Assembly (NCBI RefSeq): GCF_047345485.1
Contig: NZ_JBLFEN010000002.1
Location: 186,001 to 250,000, forward strand
DNA: 64,000 nt
Direction of reading: 5' to 3'
Origin: Jejuia sp047345485
GTDB lineage: Bacteria; Bacteroidota; Bacteroidia; Flavobacteriales; Flavobacteriaceae
Shown here: positions 1 through 9,218 of the stretch, piece by piece
Position numbering within the stretch: position 1 is the first letter of the stretch
How the letters are laid out: the number at the start of each line of letters is the position of its first letter
Program-made: the position numbers and the translations under genes
The notes under the pieces: model-generated
Told to the model about the DNA's origin: nothing
The model's database searches: none
Seen by the model: only the letters and a program-made list of their open reading frames with translations

Positions 1-230
1 AATATTTACAAGGTGAAGCTATGTATAAAATGCGTTATGGTTTTATCATTACTTTAATTTCTGCTTTAAAATTAGCCTATAAAAAGAAAAGCTTTTTACT
101 TTTTAAAGATTATGTAACTGGTTATTTTAAAGCTAAAAAAGATAATATTGATTTTTTAGTTTCTGAAAAAGAGGGTGAATTTATTAGAAATTTACGCTGG
201 AAGGGGATGCTGAATAAATTCCAAAAATAA
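1..230 (+). CDS. Glycosyltransferase family 2, C-terminal end (partial)
   Basis: The frame is open at the left edge (codons from base 3) and stops at 230, so the ATG at 21 is probably internal and only about 75 C-terminal residues are visible. The fragment is basic with a hydrophobic stretch (GFIITLISALKLAY), a KDYVTGYFKAK segment and a SEKEGEFIRNLRWKGM tail. From memory this resembles the end of flavobacterial family 2 glycosyltransferases that end in a membrane-associated helix. No catalytic motif is inside the window, so the family call rests on the tail only. Confidence 0.5.
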   Translation, partial: YLQGEAMYKMRYGFIITLISALKLAYKKKSFLLFKDYVTGYFKAKKDNIDFLVSEKEGEFIRNLRWKGMLNKFQK

Positions 231-287
231 AAACCATTAATTATATGTTATGAGATTCCCAGATTCGAGGGGATTACAAACAAGTTA

Positions 288-1094
288 TTAGAAACTCCAA
301 CCCTTATAACTACTAGAAGCTTCTAATTTATTCTCTATAGCGTCATCTAATTCTGGAAAAAAATCTATACCTGTTAACTTTTCAATCTCATCAACTGATA
401 CAACAAACTTGTACAATGGTTTTTTAGAAGCTTTATGTGGCATTAAAAACGCAATCATTTTAGTTTTTCCAGAATTATTATCTATCAAAACTTTATAAAA
501 CTGATTTGGAACAGACACATCTTCTTTACCAATCGTTTTCATTTGTTCTTTTAAAACACCTCCCGTTACTACAAAAACACCATCGTATTTTCTTGCCCAA
601 TACCGTACTTTTTGTTCTAACTTATTCCAAATACCAGAATTGAATTGATGTTCTTGCGGACTAATATTACTGGTTAAAAAAGTTTCGTCGTGTGCTTCTT
701 TAGAGTAGCGTTTATCACCTGCCGGACATAAATGTCCGCGATCGTAACCAGAACCTTTATAGTTTCTCCAACTTGCTGCTCCTGTTTTTACGGCCTTATC
801 AATTTCAAAATACGGACGTTTATGGTTTGTAGTTGAAAGGTGTGATTTTTTAAGCTCGTAAGCTACCCATTCGGCTTGTTCATGGGGTTCACTATAAGAC
901 AATGAATACCCATTATGATGAATAATTTGTTGTGTTGTGCTTGATGGTAAAAAATATTCGTTTGTATCTGTTTTTGTTTTTTTTCCTTCTGTAATTATGT
1001 CTGCTTTGTCCTCTTCAACTAAAAAATACTCATATGCATAAATTCCAAGAATAATTACAAGGGCTAAAACTGTAAACCAAGGGCGTTTTCTCAT
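288..1094 (-). CDS. DNA/RNA non-specific endonuclease (NUC1/NucA type)
   Basis: Sugar-non-specific nuclease of the beta-beta-alpha-metal superfamily, expected to cut extracellular DNA and RNA. Residues 5-21 form one hydrophobic segment, so the protein is an uncleaved membrane anchor or exported. The catalytic motif DRGHLCPAGD is at about 118-127, with general-base His121, and the metal-binding Asn lies in FNSGIWNKLE at about 151-160. The length of 268 aa is normal for the family. Its start codon overlaps the stop of the upstream phosphatase gene (TAATG), so the two are probably translationally coupled. Together they would degrade nucleic acids and free phosphate outside the cytoplasm; that joint role is inferred from context. 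Confidence 0.9.
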   Translation of the reverse strand: MRKRPWFTVLALVIILGIYAYEYFLVEEDKADIITEGKKTKTDTNEYFLPSSTTQQIIHHNGYSLSYSEPHEQAEWVAYELKKSHLSTTNHKRPYFEIDKAVKTGAASWRNYKGSGYDRGHLCPAGDKRYSKEAHDETFLTSNISPQEHQFNSGIWNKLEQKVRYWARKYDGVFVVTGGVLKEQMKTIGKEDVSVPNQFYKVLIDNNSGKTKMIAFLMPHKASKKPLYKFVVSVDEIEKLTGIDFFPELDDAIENKLEASSSYKGWSF

Positions 1095-2716
1095 TACTCA
1101 ATAATAAAATATAAAGGTTGTCCTACAGTAAAATTAGGGAAACTAATACCTAATAATGCTGAAATAGTAGGTGCAATATCGGTAATTTCAGTTTTTTTAT
1201 AGGTGTGCCCCTTAGTAATACCTTTACCAAAAAACAATAATGGCACATGGGTATCATAATTTAAGCCGCTACCGTGTGTAGAACCTGTTCTAGAATACGC
1301 TATAAATGATGGATCATCAACTAATAAAACATCTCCAGAGCGTTTTTGATTATAGCCGTTTTGTAATAAGCGTTCTATACCATCTCCAAAGAACACCGTA
1401 CTCATAGTGGTAGCGGTGTATACTTTGTAAATATGTGCATAGGTAAGTTGCGCATTAGCAATATCTTTTTGAACCTGTTCTAAATCCAAATCCAAGGCTT
1501 TAACCATCGCTCTATTTAAGAAAATTTGATTGTTGCTAATATTTTCAACAATATCAACAGTACCATAACTATCTATCAAAAACTTATTAAACTTTTCTTT
1601 TCGTTCATCACGGGCAACATAACCAGCTGGTATTTTTGCAGACTTTAAATATGCTGGCACATTAACTGCCCCATGATCGGCAGTTAAAAACAAGGTATAT
1701 TCTCCCTCTCCTACTTCTGTATCTAAAACCTTTAAAAAACGTTCTAAATCTTTATCTAATCTAATATATGTGTCTTCTATTTCTTTTGAATTAACACCAA
1801 AATTGTGTCCTATATAATCTGTACTAGAAAAACTAACAGTAAGCACATCGGTAAAATCATCTTTTCCTAAAGCTTCATTTTTTATAGCTTCAATAGCAAA
1901 ATCTGCAACAATACTATTACCAAAAGGAGTAACTTTCAAAATATCGAAACCCATATTATCTTTGGCCAATTTTTTTAAATTATATGGAAATGTTGCTGTT
2001 TTTTTTCCTTTAAAACCACCTTCAAACTCATTTAAATCTTTACCGCTTTCCGTGTAGGTTGAAATATCATAATACGTATCCCATATTTTCATGTAACTTT
2101 CAATTTTTCTTGAAAAATTAAATGCCTTTACCCACCTAGGTAATTCTTTCATGAAATAAGAGCTAGACACAAAGCTACCTTCATCTTTTCCTCTAAACCA
2201 ATATGCCGCATTAGCAGAATGACCTGCGGGCAAAATGGCACCTCTATCTTTTATAGAAATCCCAATACTCTTCCCTTGCATTTGGGTAAACAATCTATTT
2301 TCATCAGCAAAAGTGGTAGTTTTCATTCTGTGTGGCGACATACGTTCTTTATTTGAACTAGTCCCCACTGCTATTACAGTACTATCGCCTGCACAATACA
2401 CTGTTTTTTTAGTTTGTTTATCATACCAATTATTAGCAATTATTCCATGATACTTAGGCGTTGTTCCTGTGTATATTGAGGCATGACCTGGCCCAGTATA
2501 AGTTGGCACATAATTAAAATGATTGTTTTTACAATTAAAACCTTCTTTAATTATACGCTTAAAACCACCTTCACCATATTTATCATAAAATCGGGTTAAA
2601 TAGTCATAGCGCATTTGGTCTACCACAATACCCACAACTAACTTAGGTTTGTCATCTTGGGCGCTGGCGAAAAGATTAAATACTAAAACAAAGAATAGAA
2701 CTGCTTGATACTTCAT
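1094..2716 (-). CDS. pafA: PafA-like alkaline phosphatase / type I phosphodiesterase family
   Basis: Exported metal-dependent phosphomonoesterase of the alkaline phosphatase superfamily. Residues 1-19 are a signal peptide ending at FASAQ. Metal-site motif VVDQMRYDYL (Asp about 33) is followed by TGPGHASIYTG near 74-84, where Thr74 is the expected nucleophile as in Bacteroidota PafA. Later metal ligands appear in STDYIGHNFG, LTADHGAV and GSTHGSGLNYDTHVPLLF. The length of 540 aa fits PafA. It is the first gene of a two-gene unit with the nuclease downstream and has a TATTTTTG box 24 bases upstream. A general phosphodiesterase activity cannot be excluded by sequence. Confidence 0.88.
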   Translation of the reverse strand: MKYQAVLFFVLVFNLFASAQDDKPKLVVGIVVDQMRYDYLTRFYDKYGEGGFKRIIKEGFNCKNNHFNYVPTYTGPGHASIYTGTTPKYHGIIANNWYDKQTKKTVYCAGDSTVIAVGTSSNKERMSPHRMKTTTFADENRLFTQMQGKSIGISIKDRGAILPAGHSANAAYWFRGKDEGSFVSSSYFMKELPRWVKAFNFSRKIESYMKIWDTYYDISTYTESGKDLNEFEGGFKGKKTATFPYNLKKLAKDNMGFDILKVTPFGNSIVADFAIEAIKNEALGKDDFTDVLTVSFSSTDYIGHNFGVNSKEIEDTYIRLDKDLERFLKVLDTEVGEGEYTLFLTADHGAVNVPAYLKSAKIPAGYVARDERKEKFNKFLIDSYGTVDIVENISNNQIFLNRAMVKALDLDLEQVQKDIANAQLTYAHIYKVYTATTMSTVFFGDGIERLLQNGYNQKRSGDVLLVDDPSFIAYSRTGSTHGSGLNYDTHVPLLFFGKGITKGHTYKKTEITDIAPTISALLGISFPNFTVGQPLYFIIE

Positions 2717-2739
2717 TCCAATTAAATTTTAAGATTTTC

Positions 2740-2747
2740 AAAAATAC
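2740..2747 (-). promoter_or_regulatory. Candidate Bacteroidota -7 box for pafA-nuclease unit
   Basis: Read on the minus strand this is TATTTTTG, matching the Bacteroidota TAnnTTTG element, just upstream of the phosphatase start at 2716. The region is very AT-rich, so a chance match is possible. Confidence 0.35.
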
Positions 2748-2826
2748 ACATATTAAAACATCATTATTTAAAATTAAGGTTAAATACCCCTAAGTTTTTT
2801 TTAATTTAGCATACATAACTTTTTAT

Positions 2827-3564
2827 ATGACTTACCTACATAATATAGGAGCCTATTTTTTAATGATTATTGAGATGTTTCGAAAGCCTACAAAGTGGAG
2901 CGTAATGAAACAATTGATATTAAAAGATATAGATGATTTAATTATCGGCTCTTTAGGTATAGTTGCATTTATTGCCTTTTTTGTTGGTGGTGTTGTTACC
3001 ATACAAACGGCTTTAAATATAGACAATCCATTTATTCCTAAATCTCTGGTAGGTTTTGCAACAAGACAATCTATCATTTTAGAGTTTGCACCTACATTTA
3101 TGTCTATTATAATGGCAGGAAAGGTTGGATCTTTTATAACGTCTAGTATCGGTACCATGCGTGTAACTGAACAAATTGATGCACTAGAGGTTATGGGAAT
3201 TAACTCTTTGAACTACTTGGTGTTTCCAAAATTTATCGCGCTATTACTCTACCCTTTTGTAATATCTATAGCTATGTTTTTAGGTATTTTAGGAGGTATG
3301 GCGGCGTGTGTGTATGGTGGTTTTAGCTCTTTAGAAGATTATATAACTGGAATTCAACTAGATTTTGAAACCTTCCATGTGGCATATGCCTTTATAAAAA
3401 CACTTGTATTTGCATTTTTATTAGCTACAATACCATCGTATCATGGATTTTACATGAAAGGTGGCGCGCTTGAAGTTGGTAAAGCTAGTACCACATCGTT
3501 TGTTTGGACTAGTGTGGCCATTATTATTTTAAATTATTTACTCACCCAAATGTTGTTAAGCTAA
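2827..3564 (+). CDS. mlaE: MlaE-family ABC transporter permease
   Basis: Inner-membrane permease of the Mla/Mce phospholipid transport family. It has about five hydrophobic segments. The central stretch GKVGSFITSSIGTMRVTEQIDALEVMGIN (about 98-126) contains the E-Q-I-D-A-L-E-V-M-G signature of MlaE/YrbE proteins. The length of 245 aa is typical. The stop overlaps the ATG of the ATPase gene (TAATG), so the two form an operon. No MlaD/MCE substrate-binding gene or MlaB follows; in this group those are probably encoded elsewhere. Confidence 0.93.
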   Translation: MTYLHNIGAYFLMIIEMFRKPTKWSVMKQLILKDIDDLIIGSLGIVAFIAFFVGGVVTIQTALNIDNPFIPKSLVGFATRQSIILEFAPTFMSIIMAGKVGSFITSSIGTMRVTEQIDALEVMGINSLNYLVFPKFIALLLYPFVISIAMFLGILGGMAACVYGGFSSLEDYITGIQLDFETFHVAYAFIKTLVFAFLLATIPSYHGFYMKGGALEVGKASTTSFVWTSVAIIILNYLLTQMLLS

Positions 3565-4331
3565 TGATAGAAGTTAATAATTTACATAAGTCGTTTGGTG
3601 ATACCGAAGTTTTAAAAGGCATTAGTACAACTTTTGAAAAAGGAAAAACCAACCTTATAATTGGGCAAAGTGGCTCTGGAAAAACAGTGTTTTTAAAATG
3701 TCTATTAGGTTTATTTAATTATGAAGCTGGCACTATTGCTTATGATGGCAAGATATTTTCTCAACTATCTGAAGATGAAAAACGAAACATGCGTGCCGAA
3801 ATTGGTATGGTATTTCAAGGAAGTGCACTTTTTGATTCTTTAACTATTGCTGAAAACGTTATGTTTCCACTTAAAATGTTTACCAAACAAAGTAAAAGTG
3901 AAATGATGGATCGTGTGGATTTTGTTTTAAAACGCGTGAATTTACCAGATGCGCATCATAAAATGCCAAGTGAAGCATCAGGTGGTATGCAAAAACGAGT
4001 TGCCATAGCACGCGCTATAGTTAACAAACCAAAATATTTGTTTTGTGATGAACCCAACTCTGGACTAGACCCCAAAACGGCAATTGTAATTGATAATTTA
4101 ATTCAAGAAATTACAGATGAATACCAAATAACTACAGTAATAAATTCTCACGATATGAATTCTGTTATGGAAATAGGCGAGAAAATAGTTTTTTTAAGAC
4201 ATGGTTTAAAAGCATGGGAAGGCTCTAACAAAACTATCTTCAAAACAGACAATGAAGTGGTTACCGATTTTGTGTATTCTTCAAACTTATTTAAAAAAGT
4301 ACGTAAAATGTATTTGGAGGAAAATGAATAA
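3564..4331 (+). CDS. mlaF: MlaF-family ABC transporter ATP-binding protein
   Basis: Cytoplasmic ATPase partner of the MlaE permease encoded directly upstream, overlapping it by one base. Walker A is GQSGSGKT (about 34-41), the Q-loop is in MVFQGSALFDSLT, the signature is ASGGMQKRVAIARA and Walker B is LFCDEPNSGLDP, followed by the switch His in INSHDM. The ASGGM signature and GSALFDSLT Q-loop are characteristic of the Mla/Mce ATPase group. The length of 255 aa is usual. The gene ends 25 bases from the convergent DUF389 gene. Confidence 0.93.
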   Translation: MIEVNNLHKSFGDTEVLKGISTTFEKGKTNLIIGQSGSGKTVFLKCLLGLFNYEAGTIAYDGKIFSQLSEDEKRNMRAEIGMVFQGSALFDSLTIAENVMFPLKMFTKQSKSEMMDRVDFVLKRVNLPDAHHKMPSEASGGMQKRVAIARAIVNKPKYLFCDEPNSGLDPKTAIVIDNLIQEITDEYQITTVINSHDMNSVMEIGEKIVFLRHGLKAWEGSNKTIFKTDNEVVTDFVYSSNLFKKVRKMYLEENE

Positions 4332-4356
4332 TTTTGTCGTCTTAAAATGATAGTAA

Positions 4357-5829
4357 TTACTTATTTAAAATAAACACGTTATCATCTTTAAGTTCTTTAA
4401 TTAACCAAGCCTTCAATTCACTTTCGTTTTTATCTCTAATTGTATCTAAAAGACGTTTATTCCATTGTAATCGTACTACTGAAATGGTATCGATGTTTAT
4501 AAAATCTTTAGAAGTAAGCATTTTTGAATACCCAAAATATTCTAAATCTTTAAATCGCACCTTAGCATCCCGTGATAAGTTTGAAAAAGATATACCTACA
4601 TTGTTAGTTTTAGATTCTATTTGCTGATTAAGATTGGTAATGTTACTTCGCAATTCCTCAATTTGTCTTTGAAGTCCTATTATAATATTGTCTTTATTAT
4701 CTAAATCTCGTATTGCTCTATCGTAAGCGTCTGAAATTTTATCAAAACTTCTATTTTTATTGCCTTTTATATTAAGTGAAAAATCTTTTATTTTCTCGTA
4801 GTTCTTTATCTCGTTTGATAAATCTGCTACAGTAGCTTCAGACACTTCACCATTAAAATAAAGCGTAATACTTTTATCGTTCCAATTTGGTGTACCTTTT
4901 TGTAACCACAACTCATCGTTAGGCTCAATTTCAATTTTCATAAAATTATTATAATCACTTTCTAAACCACTTTGTCTAATAAATTTTACAAATGTCCAAA
5001 TTGCAGGCGCCATTACCAAAATAGCAATAAAAGAAGCTAATTGTGCAATACGTTTACGCTTTTTAGAATTTGCATATCTAAGCATTGGAAAGCGTAATAT
5101 TTTTAAAACTAAAAACGTTGCAAGCGCAATAAAAATAGTATTTATGGTGAATAAATACATGGCACCTACAAAAATATCGAAGTTATGAGCTAAACCGTAA
5201 CCAGCGGTACACAATGGTGGCATTAAAGCAGTGGCTATAGCTACACCAAATATAACAGATGCAATAGTTCCCTTTTTTGTTCTTGCTATTATTAATGCAG
5301 CACCACCAAAGAAGGCGATTAGTACATCTCTAACATCAGGTTTTGTTCGACCAAATAATTCATTGGTCATAATATCTGCTGTAGGAAAGAATTTAAAAAA
5401 TAAAAACGCAGCTAATAAACTTAAAACTATCATTGTAGCTAAGTTTATCATAGATTTCTTAAGCGTATCTATATCATTTATAGCAATAGAAAGACCAACA
5501 CCAAGTATTGGCCCCATTAATGGAGAAATTAACATGGCACCAATAACTACGGCAGTAGAGTCGGCATTTAAACCTATAGAAGCTACAAAAATAGAACATA
5601 TTAAAATCCAAGCTGTAGCCCCTTTAAAAGGTATATCGTTTTTTATAGCTTCAATAGTAGCAACCCTATCGGTATCATCTCTAAAATCTAAAAGTTCACT
5701 TAAAAATTTAGAAATACTAGCAAATAAACCTTGAGCATCTTTTTTTACTTCTTGTTTAGATTGCTCAACATTTTGTTCTCTTTTTACCGCAGCCTCTTCC
5801 TCAGAAAAATTAAACTTATTTTCTTCCAT
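4357..5829 (-). CDS. DUF389 domain-containing membrane protein
   Basis: Integral membrane protein of unknown function. After a charged N-terminus there are six or more hydrophobic segments (about residues 70-285) with the family-typical run GLNADSTAVVIGAMLISPLMGPILGVG written here in part as AVVIGAMLISPLMGPI. The C-terminal ~200 residues are soluble, with a predicted coiled coil around IIIGLQRQIEELRSNITNLN. The length of 490 aa matches Bacteroidota DUF389/TIGR00341 members. It is a stand-alone gene convergent with mlaF and upstream of manC on the same strand. The transported substrate, if any, is not known. Confidence 0.85.
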   Translation of the reverse strand: MEENKFNFSEEEAAVKREQNVEQSKQEVKKDAQGLFASISKFLSELLDFRDDTDRVATIEAIKNDIPFKGATAWILICSIFVASIGLNADSTAVVIGAMLISPLMGPILGVGLSIAINDIDTLKKSMINLATMIVLSLLAAFLFFKFFPTADIMTNELFGRTKPDVRDVLIAFFGGAALIIARTKKGTIASVIFGVAIATALMPPLCTAGYGLAHNFDIFVGAMYLFTINTIFIALATFLVLKILRFPMLRYANSKKRKRIAQLASFIAILVMAPAIWTFVKFIRQSGLESDYNNFMKIEIEPNDELWLQKGTPNWNDKSITLYFNGEVSEATVADLSNEIKNYEKIKDFSLNIKGNKNRSFDKISDAYDRAIRDLDNKDNIIIGLQRQIEELRSNITNLNQQIESKTNNVGISFSNLSRDAKVRFKDLEYFGYSKMLTSKDFINIDTISVVRLQWNKRLLDTIRDKNESELKAWLIKELKDDNVFILNK

Positions 5830-5892
5830 TGTATTTAAATTGCTTCATTTAAATGCAATATAATACAATTTAGAATACGATGCATCTATCTA

Positions 5893-6972
5893 TTACCCGT
5901 ATTGCTCTCCAAATTTATCTTTCACCTTTTGTAGTGTTTTCTTTATATCTTGTTCTTTAGATTTAGGGTAAATGAGTAATACATCTTCTTTATCAACAAT
6001 AATATAATCGTTTAAACTATCTACAACTACTATCTTATTATTTGCAGTTTTTATCATGTTGCCCGATGCATCCTCAGTTAATGTTCTGGCTTTTACAACA
6101 GCATTATTAGAGTCGTTTTTATCTAATTTATCGTACAAACTTCCCCAAGTCCCTAAATCGTTCCAATCAAATTCTGCCGCAATTACATATACATTATTTG
6201 ATTTTTCCATGATAGCATAATCTACCGAAATATTTTCTGCTTTTGGGTAATTCTCTTTTATAAAGTTATGCTCAGCATCGGTATTATAGCTTTCTATTCC
6301 TGTTTCAAACAATTCAAATAATACAGGTTGGTTATTCTTAAATGCGTTTACTGCACTTTTAACACTCCACATAAAAATACCAGCATTCCAAAGAAAATTA
6401 CCTTGTGCTATAAACTCTTTTGCTGTTTCATAATCTGGTTTTTCTCTAAATTGATTTACAGATTTTATGGTGTTATTAGATGTTTTATCAAACTCTATAT
6501 AACCATAACCCGTGTTTGGGAAAGTAGGCTGAATACCCAACGTCATTAACGCATCATTTTTCTCGCAAAAATCAAAGGCATCTTTTACATTTTTAGAAAA
6601 CGTAGTTTCATCCTCTATCCAGTGGTCACTAGGCGCCACAATCATTACCGCATCTGGGTTTTCTTTTTGAATTTTTAAAGACGCATACAAAATACAAGGT
6701 GCTGTATTACGCATAGCAGGTTCTAAAACTACTTGTCTTTGCTCTACTTCTGGCAACTGCTCTAAAACCAAATCGTTATAACGCTCATTGGTTAAAATTA
6801 AAATATTTTCTTTTGGAATTAAATGTGATAGTCGTTGAAAGGTTTTTTGTATTAATGTATCTCCAGTTCCTAACATGTCATGAAACTGTTTAGGGAAATC
6901 TTGCGTACTTACGGGCCAAAATCTTGAGCCTACACCTCCTGCCATTAATATGGCGTAATAATTTTTATTCAT
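5893..6972 (-). CDS. manC: Mannose-1-phosphate guanylyltransferase
   Basis: Makes GDP-mannose from GTP and mannose-1-phosphate in the cytoplasm, feeding polysaccharide and lipopolysaccharide synthesis. The nucleotidyltransferase signature AGGVGSRFWPVS is at 11-22, followed by PKQFHDM. Further conserved motifs are VAPSDHWI, GYGYIEF, FREKPD, WNAGIFMW and FDWNDLGTWGSL. At 359 aa it is the short form without the phosphomannose isomerase domain. Its start overlaps the end of the SprT-like gene by 4 bases (ATGA type), so the two are co-transcribed. Confidence 0.95.
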   Translation of the reverse strand: MNKNYYAILMAGGVGSRFWPVSTQDFPKQFHDMLGTGDTLIQKTFQRLSHLIPKENILILTNERYNDLVLEQLPEVEQRQVVLEPAMRNTAPCILYASLKIQKENPDAVMIVAPSDHWIEDETTFSKNVKDAFDFCEKNDALMTLGIQPTFPNTGYGYIEFDKTSNNTIKSVNQFREKPDYETAKEFIAQGNFLWNAGIFMWSVKSAVNAFKNNQPVLFELFETGIESYNTDAEHNFIKENYPKAENISVDYAIMEKSNNVYVIAAEFDWNDLGTWGSLYDKLDKNDSNNAVVKARTLTEDASGNMIKTANNKIVVVDSLNDYIIVDKEDVLLIYPKSKEQDIKKTLQKVKDKFGEQYG

Positions 6973-7574
6973 TGGTTTTGGTTTATCAGTTCTACTTCTG
7001 CGTTTGGGTTAAATAAATATAATCGTCCTGTTTTAATCTCGGCACACTCGTAACGTTTTACGCGCTTTTTGCCCATTATAAAATGTTTGCCATTGTACAG
7101 TTTAAATGTTTGCCCTAAAGGTACTTCAAAAATAAAGGTTTTATCATTAGGTTCGTCAAATTGCTTTAAAGCAAAGGCTAAAGGCACGTCTGTATCGCTA
7201 GATGCTTTTGGATTTTTAAAATGGTTTGCTAAAAGCGGTAATAGCGCTGTTGGAAAAATTTCAGGATTTAAAAACGGTAACATTAACTGCTGAAATGTTC
7301 GCTTCCATTCTATACCATGAGGTTTTATATATCTACCATATTTTTGAAATGCTTTATAATGTGCAATTTCATGAATTAAAGTGATTAAAAAACGGTAACT
7401 ATTTAAGTTTGAATTTATGGTGATTTGATGTTTTCCATTAGGTAATCTCCTATAATCACCATGTCGTGTTTTTCGTTCTGCTTTAACTTTTATAAACACA
7501 TTAGTTTCTTCAATCAAATCTTGAATTAGCAATTTTGAATTTTCTGGAATATGATTTAAAAACAGATTATGCAT
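6969..7574 (-). CDS. SprT-like zinc metallopeptidase-domain protein
   Basis: Cytoplasmic protein with a SprT-type zincin domain. HEIAH is at 68-72, and a third zinc ligand is probably His86 in PHGIEWKRTF; the pattern HExxH-x13-H with GxxWK is the SprT/Spartan signature. No zinc ribbon is evident at the C-terminus, where family members often carry one; the last ~70 residues are instead a basic beta-rich tail. The 201-aa size fits Bacteroidota SprT-like proteins that sit upstream of manC. The substrate is unknown; related Spartan proteins act on DNA-protein crosslinks. Confidence 0.85.
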   Translation of the reverse strand: MHNLFLNHIPENSKLLIQDLIEETNVFIKVKAERKTRHGDYRRLPNGKHQITINSNLNSYRFLITLIHEIAHYKAFQKYGRYIKPHGIEWKRTFQQLMLPFLNPEIFPTALLPLLANHFKNPKASSDTDVPLAFALKQFDEPNDKTFIFEVPLGQTFKLYNGKHFIMGKKRVKRYECAEIKTGRLYLFNPNAEVELINQNQ

Positions 7575-7712
7575 TATTACAAAAATAAGAGAAAGTATAC
7601 AATATACTAAGTTACTTATGCTATTAAATCTTTAACTTGACTGAAAAAACAATACTTTTACATTATAATTGCTTTAATAAACTTTATAAAGCACAAAAGT
7701 AAAAGCTGTATT

Positions 7713-9218
7713 TTGAATTCGGATACATTTTTTTTAAAACTAAAATATATAGTTACCGCAAATCAATTTTGGTTATACCCAATTTTCGCTTTGGTTATTA
7801 TGCTTTTATTAAATAATAGCATATTTAGTGATTATATTTTTTTGGATGCTACAGAGTATATTTGGACTGCAAATAAAATATCAAATTTTAAAGATGAATT
7901 TATTCAGGGAGGGCGACCACTTCTAGGTATTTATTGCGAATTTATTTATGGTACTTTGTGTAATACCATATCTGATTTAAAGTGGGCAAGATTATTCTCA
8001 CTATTATGGAGCATAATATTTTCTACACAAGTATTCTATTTTTTAAGAAAACACAAACTTTACATTTATGAATCTGCAATATTTGCATTACTAATATTAA
8101 CCTTACCTTCTTTTTCTGTTTATTTTAGTTGGAGCGCCACATCAGAAATACCTTTTCTTCTAAGTATTAACTTTTTTGCTGGTGTTATTCTGTTAAAGAA
8201 TTTAAAAACAGAACAACATAAATTACAAAATTATATTTTCCCATTAATTATAACAGTATTCTCCTTATGTATATATCAGTCTGCTATTACTGCCTTTTTA
8301 ATCCCTATAGTTTTCTATTTTATAATAACTAATCGTTTCACCCATAAAAACATTGTTATTATACTTTTATTTATGCTAATAGCAATGGTTTTGTACTTCA
8401 TCATATTTAAGTATTTACTATATGTAAACGAAATAAAACCCAGTACTAGAACAGAATTAGACTTATTAGAGCTGCCCAAAAAATTGATTATTTTTTATCT
8501 CAGAGAAATTAGAGTTTTAATACAAGGAAGTGGTTTGCTAGTAGCATCTACGTTATTTTTTATAGTAGGTGCAATAGGTTTTTTTGGTTTTATATACAAT
8601 CTTTATATACGAAATGGTAAAAACAAAAACACTTATATTTTTATATGCTATATTATTTTAGTTTTACCATTAAGTTACTTACCTAATTTACTATCTGGTC
8701 AAAACTATTTTTGCAGTCGTGCTATTGCTCCAACAGCAATTTTGGTACTATTTTATCAATTTTTATTCTTTAGAGATAGTAGCATAACATATAAAAAATT
8801 TAAAAAACTGTCGCTAATATTAGCGTTAAGTGTTCTAATTTTAAGTGTTGTAAATCTCAATTATTATATTACTGGTATACAGGTTAAAGAATATACTGCA
8901 TTAAAACGTGTATTTTTAAAAACACCAGTAAAGCGTAATTCTATTGTTATAATTCAACCAAATAATAATTTTCTTCAAAATAATAATTTTTATAGTAACA
9001 AATTTGCAGACGAATTTGGCAGTATTACATCGCCTAGGTCTTGGGGGCCAGCAAATTTATTTAAACAAGTTTGGGATGAGCATATAGTAAAACTAAAACA
9101 AACGTACAACCACCAACTTAAAATTTCTGTTGTGAAGCAGAATGAAGAAATTGAAGACAACAATGCTATAGTAGTTAATATTATTGATATTTTAAAAGAA
9201 GAATTCTCTAAGGATTGA
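7713..9218 (+). CDS. Polytopic membrane protein, GT-C/GtrII-like glycosyltransferase
   Basis: A 501-aa protein with about ten to twelve hydrophobic segments followed by a ~110-residue soluble C-terminal domain (about 390-501). The N-terminal part has an external-loop region with acidic FLDATEYIW and GGRPLL (about 31-36 and 55-60), which resembles the acidic residue plus GRP motif of GtrII-type glucosyltransferases that use polyprenyl-phosphate sugars. The first possible start in frame is TTG at 7713; the first ATG is about 30 codons later and would cut off a hydrophobic N-terminus, so TTG is preferred. It faces a methyltransferase and GT2 operon, overlapping the former by 11 bases. Specific function is inferred weakly. 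Confidence 0.6.
   Translation: MNSDTFFLKLKYIVTANQFWLYPIFALVIMLLLNNSIFSDYIFLDATEYIWTANKISNFKDEFIQGGRPLLGIYCEFIYGTLCNTISDLKWARLFSLLWSIIFSTQVFYFLRKHKLYIYESAIFALLILTLPSFSVYFSWSATSEIPFLLSINFFAGVILLKNLKTEQHKLQNYIFPLIITVFSLCIYQSAITAFLIPIVFYFIITNRFTHKNIVIILLFMLIAMVLYFIIFKYLLYVNEIKPSTRTELDLLELPKKLIIFYLREIRVLIQGSGLLVASTLFFIVGAIGFFGFIYNLYIRNGKNKNTYIFICYIILVLPLSYLPNLLSGQNYFCSRAIAPTAILVLFYQFLFFRDSSITYKKFKKLSLILALSVLILSVVNLNYYITGIQVKEYTALKRVFLKTPVKRNSIVIIQPNNNFLQNNNFYSNKFADEFGSITSPRSWGPANLFKQVWDEHIVKLKQTYNHQLKISVVKQNEEIEDNNAIVVNIIDILKEEFSKD

Noticed and set aside
5231..5734. Plus-strand 167-residue open frame
   Set aside because: Antisense to the membrane region of the DUF389 gene, with no family likeness.
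7580..7587. TATTTTTG box before the SprT-like gene
   Set aside because: It is only six bases from the start codon, which would leave no normal leader; probably an AT-rich coincidence.
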